Shown here: in pieces, positions 25,547 to 34,238 of the stretch
How the letters are laid out: each line of letters opens with the position of its first letter
How positions within the stretch are numbered: position 1 is the stretch's first letter
From: a virus
Reading direction: 5' to 3' (one strand)
IMG/VR virus record: IMGVR_UViG_3300031963_011225
Coordinates: 1 to 58,234 of that record
Length of the DNA stretch: 58,234 bases
Translations under genes and position numbers: made by a program
Notes under the pieces: generated by a model
What the model was told of the DNA's origin: nothing
Databases searched by the model: none
What the model saw: the letters and a program-made list of their open reading frames with translations, nothing else

Positions 25547-26447
25547 AATATTAATAACAGGCGGATATGGTTTAGTTGGTTCTGAGTTTGTCGGTGAACA
25601 ATATTTCAAACCTACATCAAAAGAATATGATCTAAGAAAAACAGAAGACACTAATAGATTAATGGTTAAACATTTTGATGGTGTCATACATTGTGCAGGT
25701 AAAGTAGGTGGTGTTGGTGGTAATATGAATCACAAAGGTGAATTTTTTTACGATAATATAATGATGAATACGAATGTGATTGAGGGTGCTAGATTATCTA
25801 AAGTTAAAAATTTAGTGGCTTTTTTATCAACATGCGTCTTTCCTGACCAAGTTGATTATCCTCTAACTGAGAAAAAAATTCATTTAGGACCACCTCATTT
25901 CTCTAACGACGCTTATGCATATTCAAAAAGAATGACAGATATTCAAATCAGATCGTATAAAGAACAATACGGATTAAATTATAAATCTGTCATACCTTGT
26001 AACATTTATGGTCCAAACGATAACTACGATGTAGTTAATGGACACGTAATACCATCTCTTATACATAAATGTTATTTAGCAAGAGAAAATAAAACCCCAC
26101 TTAAAATATGGGGTTCTGGAAAACCATTGAGAGAGTTTATTTTTAGTAGGGATGTTGCAAAACTAACTGAATGGGTTTTACACAATTATAATGAAAATGA
26201 ACCAATTATATTGTCAACTTCAGAAGAAGTACAAATAATGGATGTCGTAAGTATAATTGTTGAATTAATGAATTTTAAAGGTGAGGTAATATATGACTCA
26301 TCAAAACCTGACGGTCAATTTAGAAAACCGTCAGACAATTTCAAAATAAAACATTATTTACCTAATTTTGAATTTACCCCAATTTACGAAGGTTTGAAAG
26401 AAACTATACATTTTTTTGAGAGTAACTATAATAAAATTAGAAAATAA
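25536..26447 (+). CDS. fcl: GDP-L-fucose synthase family (Fcl/ColC-like) epimerase-reductase
   Basis: The product is 303 residues of the extended SDR superfamily. Motifs include ITGGYGLVGS (7-16), STCVFPD (98-104), IHLGPPHFSNDAYAYSKRM with catalytic Y127 and K131, and IPCNIYGPNDNYD. These identify the GDP-4-keto-6-deoxymannose 3,5-epimerase/4-reductase family. The same family includes ColC, which acts on the 3-deoxy ColD product to make GDP-L-colitose. Beside a ColD-like enzyme the ColC role is likely, but sequence motifs alone do not exclude GDP-L-fucose synthesis. Confidence 0.88.
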   Translation: MENKILITGGYGLVGSEFVGEQYFKPTSKEYDLRKTEDTNRLMVKHFDGVIHCAGKVGGVGGNMNHKGEFFYDNIMMNTNVIEGARLSKVKNLVAFLSTCVFPDQVDYPLTEKKIHLGPPHFSNDAYAYSKRMTDIQIRSYKEQYGLNYKSVIPCNIYGPNDNYDVVNGHVIPSLIHKCYLARENKTPLKIWGSGKPLREFIFSRDVAKLTEWVLHNYNENEPIILSTSEEVQIMDVVSIIVELMNFKGEVIYDSSKPDGQFRKPSDNFKIKHYLPNFEFTPIYEGLKETIHFFESNYNKIRK

Positions 26448-26450
26448 TAT

Positions 26451-27446
26451 ATGATAAGAAACATACTAGTAACAGGTGGTTTAGGATATATTGGTAGCCA
26501 CACTGTTGTCCAATTAATAGAAAATAACTACAATGTTATAATTTTAGATAATTTGTCTAACTCAGATCTAACCATGTTAGATAAGATTGAGGTTATTACC
26601 AATAAAAAACCAAAACTATATATCGGTGACATAAGGGATAAAGACTTACTTAATAAAATTTTGAGTGAGAATATAATAACTGACGTAATTCATTTTGCGG
26701 CATTAAAATCTGTATATGAATCTACAATTAAACCATTAGAATATTATGAAAATAATGTTGTTGGTACAATTACATTATTAGAAATGATGAAAAAGTTTAA
26801 CGTTAAAAATTTAATTTTTTCATCTTCTTGTACCGTGTATGGTGAACCTGATAACTATCCAGTAAACGAATATACACCAGTAAAAAAACCCAAAACAACT
26901 TACGGACTAACTAAAAGTATTTGTGAAACAATAATAGAAGATATCACAGATATCAGATGTGTTTGCTTAAGATACTTTAACCCTATCGGTAATCATAAAA
27001 CAGGAATTATTTACGAAAAACCAAATGGTGTCCCTGAAAATTTAATGCCATACTTAATAGGTGTTATAAAAGGAGAATATGAATATTTGAGAGTCTTTGG
27101 TAACGACTACAATACAAAAGATGGTACTGCAATACGAGATTATATAGACGTTAATGATTTAGCAAATGCTCACGTAAAATCATTAAATATTGTCAACGAT
27201 ATAACACATGAAATAATCAATGTTGGTACTGGAAATGGGTATAGTGTTATGGAAATTATCAACACATTTAAAAATAAAGGTTATGATGTACCCTATAAAA
27301 TATATCCAAAAAGAACCGGAGATATAGAAAAAATATGGGCCGATATAAGTAAGTCCAAAAAGATCTTAAATTGGGAACCAAAAAATAACATTTCAAACAG
27401 TATAGATTCCATAATAAACTCAATAAACCTTGATGTTGACAAATAA
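26451..27446 (+). CDS. galE: UDP-glucose 4-epimerase
   Basis: It interconverts UDP-glucose and UDP-galactose, and some relatives act on the GlcNAc/GalNAc pair. The product is 331 residues, the standard length. VTGGLGYIGSHT (7-18) is the NAD loop, FSSSCTVYG (123-131) holds the catalytic Ser, and TTYGLTK (Y151, K155) completes the triad. LRYFNPIGNH, NLMPYLIGV and GTAIRDYIDVNDLA are classic GalE blocks. It ends the nucleotide-sugar run and could supply galactose-type donors to the island's transferases. Confidence 0.95.
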   Translation: MIRNILVTGGLGYIGSHTVVQLIENNYNVIILDNLSNSDLTMLDKIEVITNKKPKLYIGDIRDKDLLNKILSENIITDVIHFAALKSVYESTIKPLEYYENNVVGTITLLEMMKKFNVKNLIFSSSCTVYGEPDNYPVNEYTPVKKPKTTYGLTKSICETIIEDITDIRCVCLRYFNPIGNHKTGIIYEKPNGVPENLMPYLIGVIKGEYEYLRVFGNDYNTKDGTAIRDYIDVNDLANAHVKSLNIVNDITHEIINVGTGNGYSVMEIINTFKNKGYDVPYKIYPKRTGDIEKIWADISKSKKILNWEPKNNISNSIDSIINSINLDVDK

Positions 27447-27470
27447 AACATCGTAGAGTAAAATTAAAAT

Positions 27471-28202
27471 ATGACAAGAAGAAAACCACAACCAACAGAG
27501 GAACCTTATGTACCTTTGAATTCTAAAAGAGATGTAATCTCCCAAGTAGTTAAGAAAAAACAAAAAAGTAAATTTCTTACCGAAAATCAAAAAATATATT
27601 ACGAAACATTATTAAATAATCAAATTACAATCTGTTCAGGTCCTGCGGGTGTTGGTAAAAGTTTTATTGCCATGAAAACAGCGGTAGATCTTTTATTAGA
27701 TGATGGTAATGGATATGATAAAATCATAATTGTAAGACCAGCGGTTGAGGCAGAAGAAAAATTAGGGGCTTTACCTGGTAATTTAGAAGAAAAATTAGAT
27801 CCATATATTTTCCCATCTTACTATTTGTTAAATAAAATTATTGGTAAAGAGGCTAGAGAAAAATTAAAAGATGCAGAAGTAATTGAGGTTTTTGCTTTGG
27901 CATATATGAGAGGTATGACAATAGACAATTCAATTTTAATTTTTGAGGAAGCACAAAATGCAACACCAAAACAAATGAAATTACTATTGACAAGAATCGG
28001 TACCAACACTAAATTCTTTATCTCTGGCGACATTGAGCAAACCGATAGATATAAAGATAAAAAACACTCAGGTCTTTATGATGCGATAACAAGATTTAAT
28101 GGTATAAACGGAATTGGGATTTTTGAGTTTGGCGATAAAGATGGTGTAAGAAATCCAATAATTACTAAAATATTACAAAAATATGATGAAGATAGGGATT
28201 GA
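27471..28202 (+). CDS. phoH: PhoH-like ATPase
   Basis: The product is 243 residues. SGPAGVGKS (56-64) is the Walker A loop, IIIVRPAVEAEEKLGALPG is the diagnostic PhoH block, ILIFEEAQNATPKQMKLLL includes Walker B, and FFISGDIEQTDR is the sensor region with the conserved Gly-Asp. PhoH is a P-loop ATPase widespread in phages and bacteria, proposed to act on RNA; its phage role is unsettled. It overlaps the next gene by about 20 nt. Confidence 0.92.
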   Translation: MTRRKPQPTEEPYVPLNSKRDVISQVVKKKQKSKFLTENQKIYYETLLNNQITICSGPAGVGKSFIAMKTAVDLLLDDGNGYDKIIIVRPAVEAEEKLGALPGNLEEKLDPYIFPSYYLLNKIIGKEAREKLKDAEVIEVFALAYMRGMTIDNSILIFEEAQNATPKQMKLLLTRIGTNTKFFISGDIEQTDRYKDKKHSGLYDAITRFNGINGIGIFEFGDKDGVRNPIITKILQKYDEDRD

Positions 28203-28848
28203 TATTAATGGTGTATTGAGAGATACGGTTGGTAAATTTACTCAACTATATGAAAAACATTTGATCGAGAGTAATGAAAATGAAGAGGTCACCCAAACAA
28301 CCTATGAACTTGATATGTCAGGTAATACAACACCAATAACAGAAACTTTAGAAAAATTCGAATATAAAAAAATATCTGATGTAGATTCTTTAGAGTTGGA
28401 CAAACATTTTTCTTTTAGAAGTAAGGATGAGTTATTTAATTTTATGTACGAAGAATATGCGATGGAATTATTTGGTCACGCTCCATCTACAGAAATGACG
28501 ACATTTAATATACTTAATGAAATTTATTTTAATTTAAGAGATAAGAATGAATTAGTAGTTGTTTCAGGAGAAATAGGTAAATCAAAACCATCTTCATTGT
28601 TTTTCTTATCAAAATTTGGATGCTTGTTGGAAAAAGTTATTTTTTTTAGTGAAATAACAAAAAAAAATATGTGGGACCAAATAGACATTTTACTTACTGC
28701 GGATCCTATTCTATTATTAGAAAAACCTGTAGGTAAAATTGTTGTTAAGTTTAACACTTCCTACAATAAACAAATCAAATCAGATTATGAAATTTCTTCA
28801 CTTTCTGAGTTTGAGCAAATTATACAAAACCTTAAACAAAATGTTTAA
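28186..28848 (+). CDS. HAD-superfamily phosphatase-like protein
   Basis: The product is 220 residues; ATG at 28183 or 28186 is possible. The N-terminal IGIDINGVLRDT (4-15) matches HAD motif I (D-x-D-G-x-x-x-D) but with Asn in place of the second Asp, the residue that normally acts as general acid. LVVVSGEIGKSKPSSLFF corresponds to motif II and the Lys region, and ILLTADPILLL to the last acidic motif. Overall it resembles 5'-deoxynucleotidase-type HADs. The missing acid suggests reduced or altered activity. It overlaps phoH and the following small gene. Confidence 0.7.
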   Translation: MKIGIDINGVLRDTVGKFTQLYEKHLIESNENEEVTQTTYELDMSGNTTPITETLEKFEYKKISDVDSLELDKHFSFRSKDELFNFMYEEYAMELFGHAPSTEMTTFNILNEIYFNLRDKNELVVVSGEIGKSKPSSLFFLSKFGCLLEKVIFFSEITKKNMWDQIDILLTADPILLLEKPVGKIVVKFNTSYNKQIKSDYEISSLSEFEQIIQNLKQNV

Positions 28849-29095
28849 TATTTTTGATGAACATTACTATATCGACTTAGACAAAATTGAAGACGAGGTT
28901 GCTTTAGTAGGTACAAGCGGGGAATCGCAAATTCATTTAGTTAAATACGAAATGATAAAAAATATGGTAGAAACCGTTCTTACAGAAGACGAAATAGTTG
29001 ATGAAAAAATGGGATTTAAAACTAATGAAGTTTCCATCCCTTTCAAAATTTCTTTCAACACATTACTGATGAAAAAAATAATAAATAAATTATAA
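28841..29095 (+). CDS. Small hypothetical protein
   Basis: The product is 84 residues from MFNIFDEHYYIDLDKI. This ATG overlaps the end of the HAD gene by 8 nt. A longer reading from further upstream would lie inside the HAD gene and is not supported. The protein is acidic with a beta-rich N-terminus and probable C-terminal helices. Five bases separate it from the next gene. No family was recognised. Confidence 0.65.
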   Translation: MFNIFDEHYYIDLDKIEDEVALVGTSGESQIHLVKYEMIKNMVETVLTEDEIVDEKMGFKTNEVSIPFKISFNTLLMKKIINKL

Positions 29096-29100
29096 TAGAT

Positions 29101-30159
29101 ATGAATACAGAACAAATCACAAAATTGGAAAATTCTATCAACAACATGAAAGAGAAGTTGTCTAGAATTTATTTCATAGTACAAGACACCAAAGGAAACG
29201 CTAAGGCATCTGTTAGATACATTTACCAAATGGCATTAACATTGAAGAGAAATGGATATAACTCAATCATCCTTCATGAAAAACCTGAATACTACGGTGT
29301 TGATTCTTGGTTAGGAGAAGAATATATGACTGAATTAGAACACAGAGCAATTGAAGGTACTAGCTTGGAAATTTCACCTGATGATCTAATTATCATTCCC
29401 GAAATCTATGGTTTTATTATGGACCAAATTACTAAATTACCTTGTGGCAAAATTGTTCTTTGTCAAGCATTTGATCATATATTTGAGACTTTACAACCAG
29501 GTCAAACTTGGAGTCAATTAGGATTCTACAAATGTATTACAACTTCTAACAAACAAAAAGAACTTATTGAGTCAGTTATGAGAAATGTATATACTGATGT
29601 TATTTCACCATATATTTCGGATACTTTCCAAAAAAATATTTTCCCACCTAAAACTATTGTGAACATCCACACAAGAGATCATAGAGATACTACTAACTTG
29701 ATTAAATCATTCTATGCTAAATTCCCACAATATAGATGGATTACATTTAGAGATTTAAGAGGTTTGTCTGAAGAAGAATTTAGCGAAGCCATGAAAGATA
29801 GTTTTATTTCAGTTTGGATTGACCAAACAAGTTCTTTTGGGACTTTCCCATTAGAGTCTATGAAAATGGGTATACCAGTGTTAGGTTTAGTTCCTGACTA
29901 TGTACCGTCATGGATGAATGAAGATAATGGTCTGTGGGTAAATAATAAAACGATTATTGTTGACGTATTATCAGATTTTATTCAGAATTGGTTAGAAGAC
30001 AATTTAAACCCTGAGTTGTTTTCTAATATGGATTCAACAATTGAATCAATAAGTAATTTTGAAAAATTCCAATCTGAAACATTAGAATTATTTGGTAAAA
30101 TGTTCGAGAGTAGAATCGCTTCTTTTGAAGATCAACTAACTAAAATTGAAACAGTATAA
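29101..30159 (+). CDS. GT-B glycosyltransferase-like protein
   Basis: The product is 352 residues. After a short N-terminal helix come Rossmann-like elements (IYFIVQDTKGNAKASVRYI, IIIPEIYG, KIVLCQAFDH). The C-terminal domain begins near IFPPKTIVNIHTRDHRD. SSFGTFPLESMKMGIPVLG is the E-containing nucleotide-sugar loop typical of GT4-like enzymes. The C-terminus is a long helix. It resumes the glycosyltransferase series after the phoH-HAD insertion. Donor and acceptor are unknown. Confidence 0.8.
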   Translation: MNTEQITKLENSINNMKEKLSRIYFIVQDTKGNAKASVRYIYQMALTLKRNGYNSIILHEKPEYYGVDSWLGEEYMTELEHRAIEGTSLEISPDDLIIIPEIYGFIMDQITKLPCGKIVLCQAFDHIFETLQPGQTWSQLGFYKCITTSNKQKELIESVMRNVYTDVISPYISDTFQKNIFPPKTIVNIHTRDHRDTTNLIKSFYAKFPQYRWITFRDLRGLSEEEFSEAMKDSFISVWIDQTSSFGTFPLESMKMGIPVLGLVPDYVPSWMNEDNGLWVNNKTIIVDVLSDFIQNWLEDNLNPELFSNMDSTIESISNFEKFQSETLELFGKMFESRIASFEDQLTKIETV

Positions 30160-30161
30160 TT

Positions 30162-30968
30162 ATGAGTATCGAAAATAAAATATCAGTTATTTTACCTATT
30201 AAATCAGGTAAAGCAATAGACTTCAAAGAGTTCTTTGATAAGTGTATCCAATCAATAAGAAATCAAGGTGAATATTTAAATGAACTAATTATTGTTCATG
30301 GTTCTGAAGATTTTTTAACTAACTTCTTAGATGAGTATGAATTTAGTGGTTTGACAGTTGTAAGAGAAGTTTGGTCAGAATCTCCTAATTTTGCAAAACA
30401 AGTTAATAGAGGTGTTGAGTTATCAACATCTGAATGGTGTTCAATTGCAGAGTTTGACGATGAATATTCAAATATTTGGTTCAAAAACGCAACTAAATAT
30501 ATGGATATTTATAAAGATGTAGATGCTTTTTTACCAATCGTTGTTGACGTTGATGATAAGTTGGTTTTCGCTGGTTTTACTAACGAAGCTACTTTTGCAG
30601 CAAACGTATCAACAGATATGGGAATTTTGACAAATGAAACATTACAAACATATCAAAATTTCCAAACATCAGGTATGGTTTTCAAGAAAGAAAAATACCA
30701 AGAAGTTGGTGGTATTAAGTCTAACATTAAACTTACTTTCGGATATGAATTATTTTTAAGACTAACACACAACTCAGTAAAAATTATGACAATACCTCGT
30801 ATTGGTTATAAACACATGAATTTAAGAGAAGGATCTATATTTTGGAATTACAAAAATGGTGATGATAGATTAGATCAGGATGAAGCAAGATTTTGGATTG
30901 AGTCAGCAAAAAAAGAATATTTTTTCAAAAACGAAAGAGATATAAATTATGAACCACAAAATATTTGA
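30162..30968 (+). CDS. GT2-like glycosyltransferase
   Basis: The product is 268 residues. ISVILPIKSGKAIDFKEFFD is the N-terminal strand and helix, NELIIVHGSEDFL follows, and EWCSIAEFDDEYSNIWF carries an EFDDE site where GT2 enzymes have DxD. SGMVFKKEKYQEVGGI is the usual donor-side loop before the catalytic helix, and GYELFLRL may carry the acidic base. It overlaps the sigma-factor gene by one base (TGATG) and ends the glycosyltransferase series. Confidence 0.82.
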   Translation: MSIENKISVILPIKSGKAIDFKEFFDKCIQSIRNQGEYLNELIIVHGSEDFLTNFLDEYEFSGLTVVREVWSESPNFAKQVNRGVELSTSEWCSIAEFDDEYSNIWFKNATKYMDIYKDVDAFLPIVVDVDDKLVFAGFTNEATFAANVSTDMGILTNETLQTYQNFQTSGMVFKKEKYQEVGGIKSNIKLTFGYELFLRLTHNSVKIMTIPRIGYKHMNLREGSIFWNYKNGDDRLDQDEARFWIESAKKEYFFKNERDINYEPQNI

Positions 30969-31711
30969 TGGTAAACAATGAAACTGAAATTTCAATAGAA
31001 AAGAAGAAGAAAGGAAGAAAACCAAAAGCTAATAATTATTTTGATGAACGGGAAGAGACGGCGGTTAAAATGTTTTTAATCGCCGAAACTTATGAAGAAA
31101 GAAACAAAATATATAATGAATTTTTGAGAGACCCTTTAGATAAAATGATATCTTCAATTATTAGAAGATATAAATTGTACAGGAAGGATATGAACTACGA
31201 AGAAATACACGTAGACACACATTCTTTTCTTATGACAAAAATTGAGAAGTTTAAGCCTTCTAAAGAAAAGAAAGCATATTCTTACTTTGGTACGATCTGT
31301 AAAAATTATTTGATGGGTCAAATAATGAAAGATCAAAAAGAAATGAATAGAAAAATATCTTATGAAGATATTTCATCTGATCTTTCCAATAGAGCTGAAA
31401 TGTCATATTTCATTGATAATGACGAATTAAGTTCTGAAACAATTATAAAAAAGTTTCTTGAAAGACTGAAAGATAATTTAGATAATAATGAGACAAATGA
31501 TCAAGAACACAAATTAGGTTCTGCGATTTATGACTTATTTGAAAACTATAATCAAATTTTTCACGAGTCAAGTAACAACAAGTTTAATAAGAATCTTATT
31601 CTTTTTGAATTGAGGGAAATGACTAATCTATCCACTAAAGAAATAAGAAATTCTATTAAAAAATATAAAAAGTTATATTTTGATTTAGTTCAAGAATTAC
31701 TGAAAGATTGA
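30968..31711 (+). CDS. gp55: gp55-like late sigma factor
   Basis: The product is 247 residues. It starts at the ATG overlapping the previous stop, after a discarded TTG. The N-terminus is basic (EKKKKGRKPK). Residues 55-128 (MISSIIRRYKLYRKD, THSFLMTKIEKFKPSKEKKA, YSYFGTICKNYLMGQIMKD) show the sigma region 2 pattern seen in T4 gp55, which binds core RNA polymerase and reads late promoters. As in gp55, no clear region 4 is visible. The C-terminal helices could contact a sliding-clamp co-activator. It is placed immediately before the virion genes. The conserved motif before late genes is its possible target. Confidence 0.82.
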   Translation: MVNNETEISIEKKKKGRKPKANNYFDEREETAVKMFLIAETYEERNKIYNEFLRDPLDKMISSIIRRYKLYRKDMNYEEIHVDTHSFLMTKIEKFKPSKEKKAYSYFGTICKNYLMGQIMKDQKEMNRKISYEDISSDLSNRAEMSYFIDNDELSSETIIKKFLERLKDNLDNNETNDQEHKLGSAIYDLFENYNQIFHESSNNKFNKNLILFELREMTNLSTKEIRNSIKKYKKLYFDLVQELLKD

Positions 31712-31718
31712 TATTTAC
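31712..31718 (+). promoter_or_regulatory. Variant late element (TATTTAC)
   Basis: TGA-TATTTAC lies 4 nt before the ATG at 31723, with one mismatch to RTATTTAT. Confidence 0.35.
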
Positions 31719-31722
31719 TAGT

Positions 31723-32094
31723 ATGCCAAGACCACCAAAAAAAGAGATAAATTTATCAAAAGAGTCAATGTTATCTTTGATGCAAGAAATCTACAATGAA
31801 TTAGTAGAACAAAGAAACACCGCAATTAGAATTCAAAATAAAATGTTGACAATGATGAAGGAACCTGAAGATATGACTCTTATTGGCCCTGTAATTGAAA
31901 AGCAACAAAAAATAATTAATGATTGTGTTGAAAAAAAATTAACACTTTCTAAATTACAATCAACAATGTGGCAAAAATCAACCGATAAAGAACAGGACTT
32001 TACTCTTTCTGATTTAGATATGGATGATGTTGCAATTCAAAGCCTACTTCAAAAAGACATCAACAATGATGGAACCTATAAAATGAAAAAATAA
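31723..32094 (+). CDS. Helical hypothetical protein
   Basis: The product is 123 residues from MPRPPKKEINLSKESM. The ATG is preferred to a TTG five codons upstream. It is strongly helical and probably coiled coil (MLSLMQEIYNELVEQRNTAI, VIEKQQKIINDCVEKKLTLS), with an acidic C-terminal segment. It could be an assembly chaperone, a small adaptor or a transcription partner of gp55, given its position. No family was recognised and none of these is demonstrated. Confidence 0.7.
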   Translation: MPRPPKKEINLSKESMLSLMQEIYNELVEQRNTAIRIQNKMLTMMKEPEDMTLIGPVIEKQQKIINDCVEKKLTLSKLQSTMWQKSTDKEQDFTLSDLDMDDVAIQSLLQKDINNDGTYKMKK

Positions 32095-32101
32095 TTTTTA
32101 T

Positions 32102-34021
32102 ATGGCTGTCGATATAAATGAAGAATTAAAAAAAGCAAGTAACAAAACAGGTGTTTATAAAACTTATAAAGAATACAAAAAAAGTTACGAAAGCTTAAAA
32201 AAGAAAGCGGGTAGTTCTCAAGAAACCGCAAATAAATTTCTATCTCAACCACTTACAGATTATAAAAAGTGGAGAAAAAAACATACCTCAAACGCCAAAA
32301 GTTTCTTACAAGAATTAATCAAACAACTAAAAGAAACTAAAGGTTCTGGTGTTGAGACCGATAAATTGATCAAAAGAATATTTTTAAATTCTTTGAAGAA
32401 GATTAAACCCCAACTTAAAACAATTTTAATTGAGGAAGCAATAAAAGCTTTGGGTTGTAGTAATACGATGACTACAATACCATCAACATACTATGTTCCA
32501 GTAAGGTGTGTCGATTTGTTTGGGTCTTTTGAATTGGGTCCTGACGATAAAATTGGTAAATTTTTCTACGAAAAAAAACCTATTCAGTATAATGATTTTC
32601 CATTTTCAATGAATAGAGAACTTTACCAAAGAACTCAAAATTTAAATCAACCTTATCAGGCAGTTGCGGGATCCCCATATAGAGGTAAATCAAACCAAAA
32701 TTTATTTAATGTTACATATATAGAAACATATACGGATCCAATAACCCTACTAGTTGTAAACGAGCCAACATTTAAAGTTGACATAAGTACAAGAGTTGGT
32801 GTACCAGCGGTTGACATTTTTTTAGCGGATTATTATGAATCAATAGATATTTTGGATTATAAACAGTTCTTCACAAATCTAACTGATTACGTTACAGGTG
32901 TTATTTCATTTGGTAGGGGTGATGGATTTTTGAAATTACAAACAATCCAAAAAACTTTATTAATAATGCAAAGAATACTTGGTCTTTGTTCTGACTCTAA
33001 TAAAGAAATTAATGTGGGTGCATCATCTAAAGTATCTGAAGTTGATAATGTTGATGAGTCATTTTATGAATTTAATGATATTGATTTAAGAATTATAGAA
33101 CAAAGTATTTCAGACATTAAATTAGGTGTTATCGAATTTGAAGAATGTGAAAATTTGAAAATCTCTTTAAATTTAGAGGCAACCCTTACGGCTTTAGATA
33201 ATTTAGAATTTAATGAAGACACTTCAGATTTAAATGAAATTGAGGCGGCATCAGGAATAATTTACCCAACGCTAGATGACGGATTTAAACTATCTTTGGA
33301 TGAAGGCTTTTTCGAGCAATTTTTAAAAGCTTTAGTCAATACTGTTTTATCACCAAAAAATGTTTTACCAATTATGACAATAGCTGCAATGTTTGACCAA
33401 CCATTTTATAAACAGATCTCAAACATTGAGGATTTTCAAAAAAAATTCAGAACATTTTTTAATGAATTTATGACCAAGGTTGTTGCAATTTTTACAAAAG
33501 AAGTTTTCAATGAATTGAAAAAAGAGGTTAAAGCTTTAGTTAAATTATTACTCCAAGACATCAGTGAAGAAAAAATAAAAAAACGTTACAGAATGGTTTT
33601 AGCAATTGTTGCGATAATACCAGGATTGGCGGTAATTACTAAAGATTTTAGAGATTGTAAAAGTGTATTAGACGAACTACTTCAATTACTTAATATTGGT
33701 ATCAAAAAAAGGTTAGATAAATTGAAAGAAAAAGGAGGGGATTTACCATTACCACTTTTATTATCTGCAAAATTATTAGACGGATATTCACCGACAAGAT
33801 CTTTTCTGAATACTGTTCAAAATTTACAAGAAATAGGTGTTCCAACAGGTCCTATGCCTGACGGGAGTCCAAATAAATTTTTAGCATCAATTAAAGCGAT
33901 GATTGATGGTAATGCACAAGAAGTTGAGGAGAATGGAAAAGTCGCTATCGGTATTGGTCCATTAACTATAACACCGGCTGGTGTAACAATCCCAAAAGAC
34001 GCATATGGAAAGTTCATTTAA
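32102..34021 (+). CDS. Large virion (probably baseplate/tail) protein, unknown
   Basis: The product is 639 residues. Residues 1-115 are Lys-rich and helical. The middle third is mixed and contains aromatic blocks (for example YVPVRCVDLFGSFELGP). The C-terminal third is helical, with a hydrophobic stretch at 498-512 (MVLAIVAIIPGLAVI) that could be membrane-active or buried. It ends in a Gly/Pro beta tail (IGIGPLTITPAGVTIP). It overlaps the next gene by 17 nt and precedes the gp5-like gene, so a baseplate or tail role is inferred from context. No family was recognised. Confidence 0.7.
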   Translation: MAVDINEELKKASNKTGVYKTYKEYKKSYESLKKKAGSSQETANKFLSQPLTDYKKWRKKHTSNAKSFLQELIKQLKETKGSGVETDKLIKRIFLNSLKKIKPQLKTILIEEAIKALGCSNTMTTIPSTYYVPVRCVDLFGSFELGPDDKIGKFFYEKKPIQYNDFPFSMNRELYQRTQNLNQPYQAVAGSPYRGKSNQNLFNVTYIETYTDPITLLVVNEPTFKVDISTRVGVPAVDIFLADYYESIDILDYKQFFTNLTDYVTGVISFGRGDGFLKLQTIQKTLLIMQRILGLCSDSNKEINVGASSKVSEVDNVDESFYEFNDIDLRIIEQSISDIKLGVIEFEECENLKISLNLEATLTALDNLEFNEDTSDLNEIEAASGIIYPTLDDGFKLSLDEGFFEQFLKALVNTVLSPKNVLPIMTIAAMFDQPFYKQISNIEDFQKKFRTFFNEFMTKVVAIFTKEVFNELKKEVKALVKLLLQDISEEKIKKRYRMVLAIVAIIPGLAVITKDFRDCKSVLDELLQLLNIGIKKRLDKLKEKGGDLPLPLLLSAKLLDGYSPTRSFLNTVQNLQEIGVPTGPMPDGSPNKFLASIKAMIDGNAQEVEENGKVAIGIGPLTITPAGVTIPKDAYGKFI

Positions 34022-34238
34022 AATTGACGAAAAAAGAATTAAGGCTAACGAAGTTTTATTGATAATTAAAGAACATAAAGAAAGATCAAATAGAGATCTT
34101 CAAATTGCAATGGAATTTATTAATGAAGACCACAAAGTAACAAAAGATTCTATAATCAAACTTACACACCATTTAGATGCTTTAGAAAACACCTATAATG
34201 TATTACATAAAGAATATACTGAAAGAACTAAAATCTAA
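34005..34238 (+). CDS. Small helical protein
   Basis: The product is 77 residues, entirely helical and charged (KANEVLLIIKEHKERSNRDL, LDALENTYNVLHKEYTER). It is wedged between two virion genes with a 17-nt overlap upstream and a one-base overlap downstream, so translation is probably coupled. Small helical proteins in tail operons often act as assembly chaperones, but there is no direct evidence here. Confidence 0.65.
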   Translation: MESSFKIDEKRIKANEVLLIIKEHKERSNRDLQIAMEFINEDHKVTKDSIIKLTHHLDALENTYNVLHKEYTERTKI

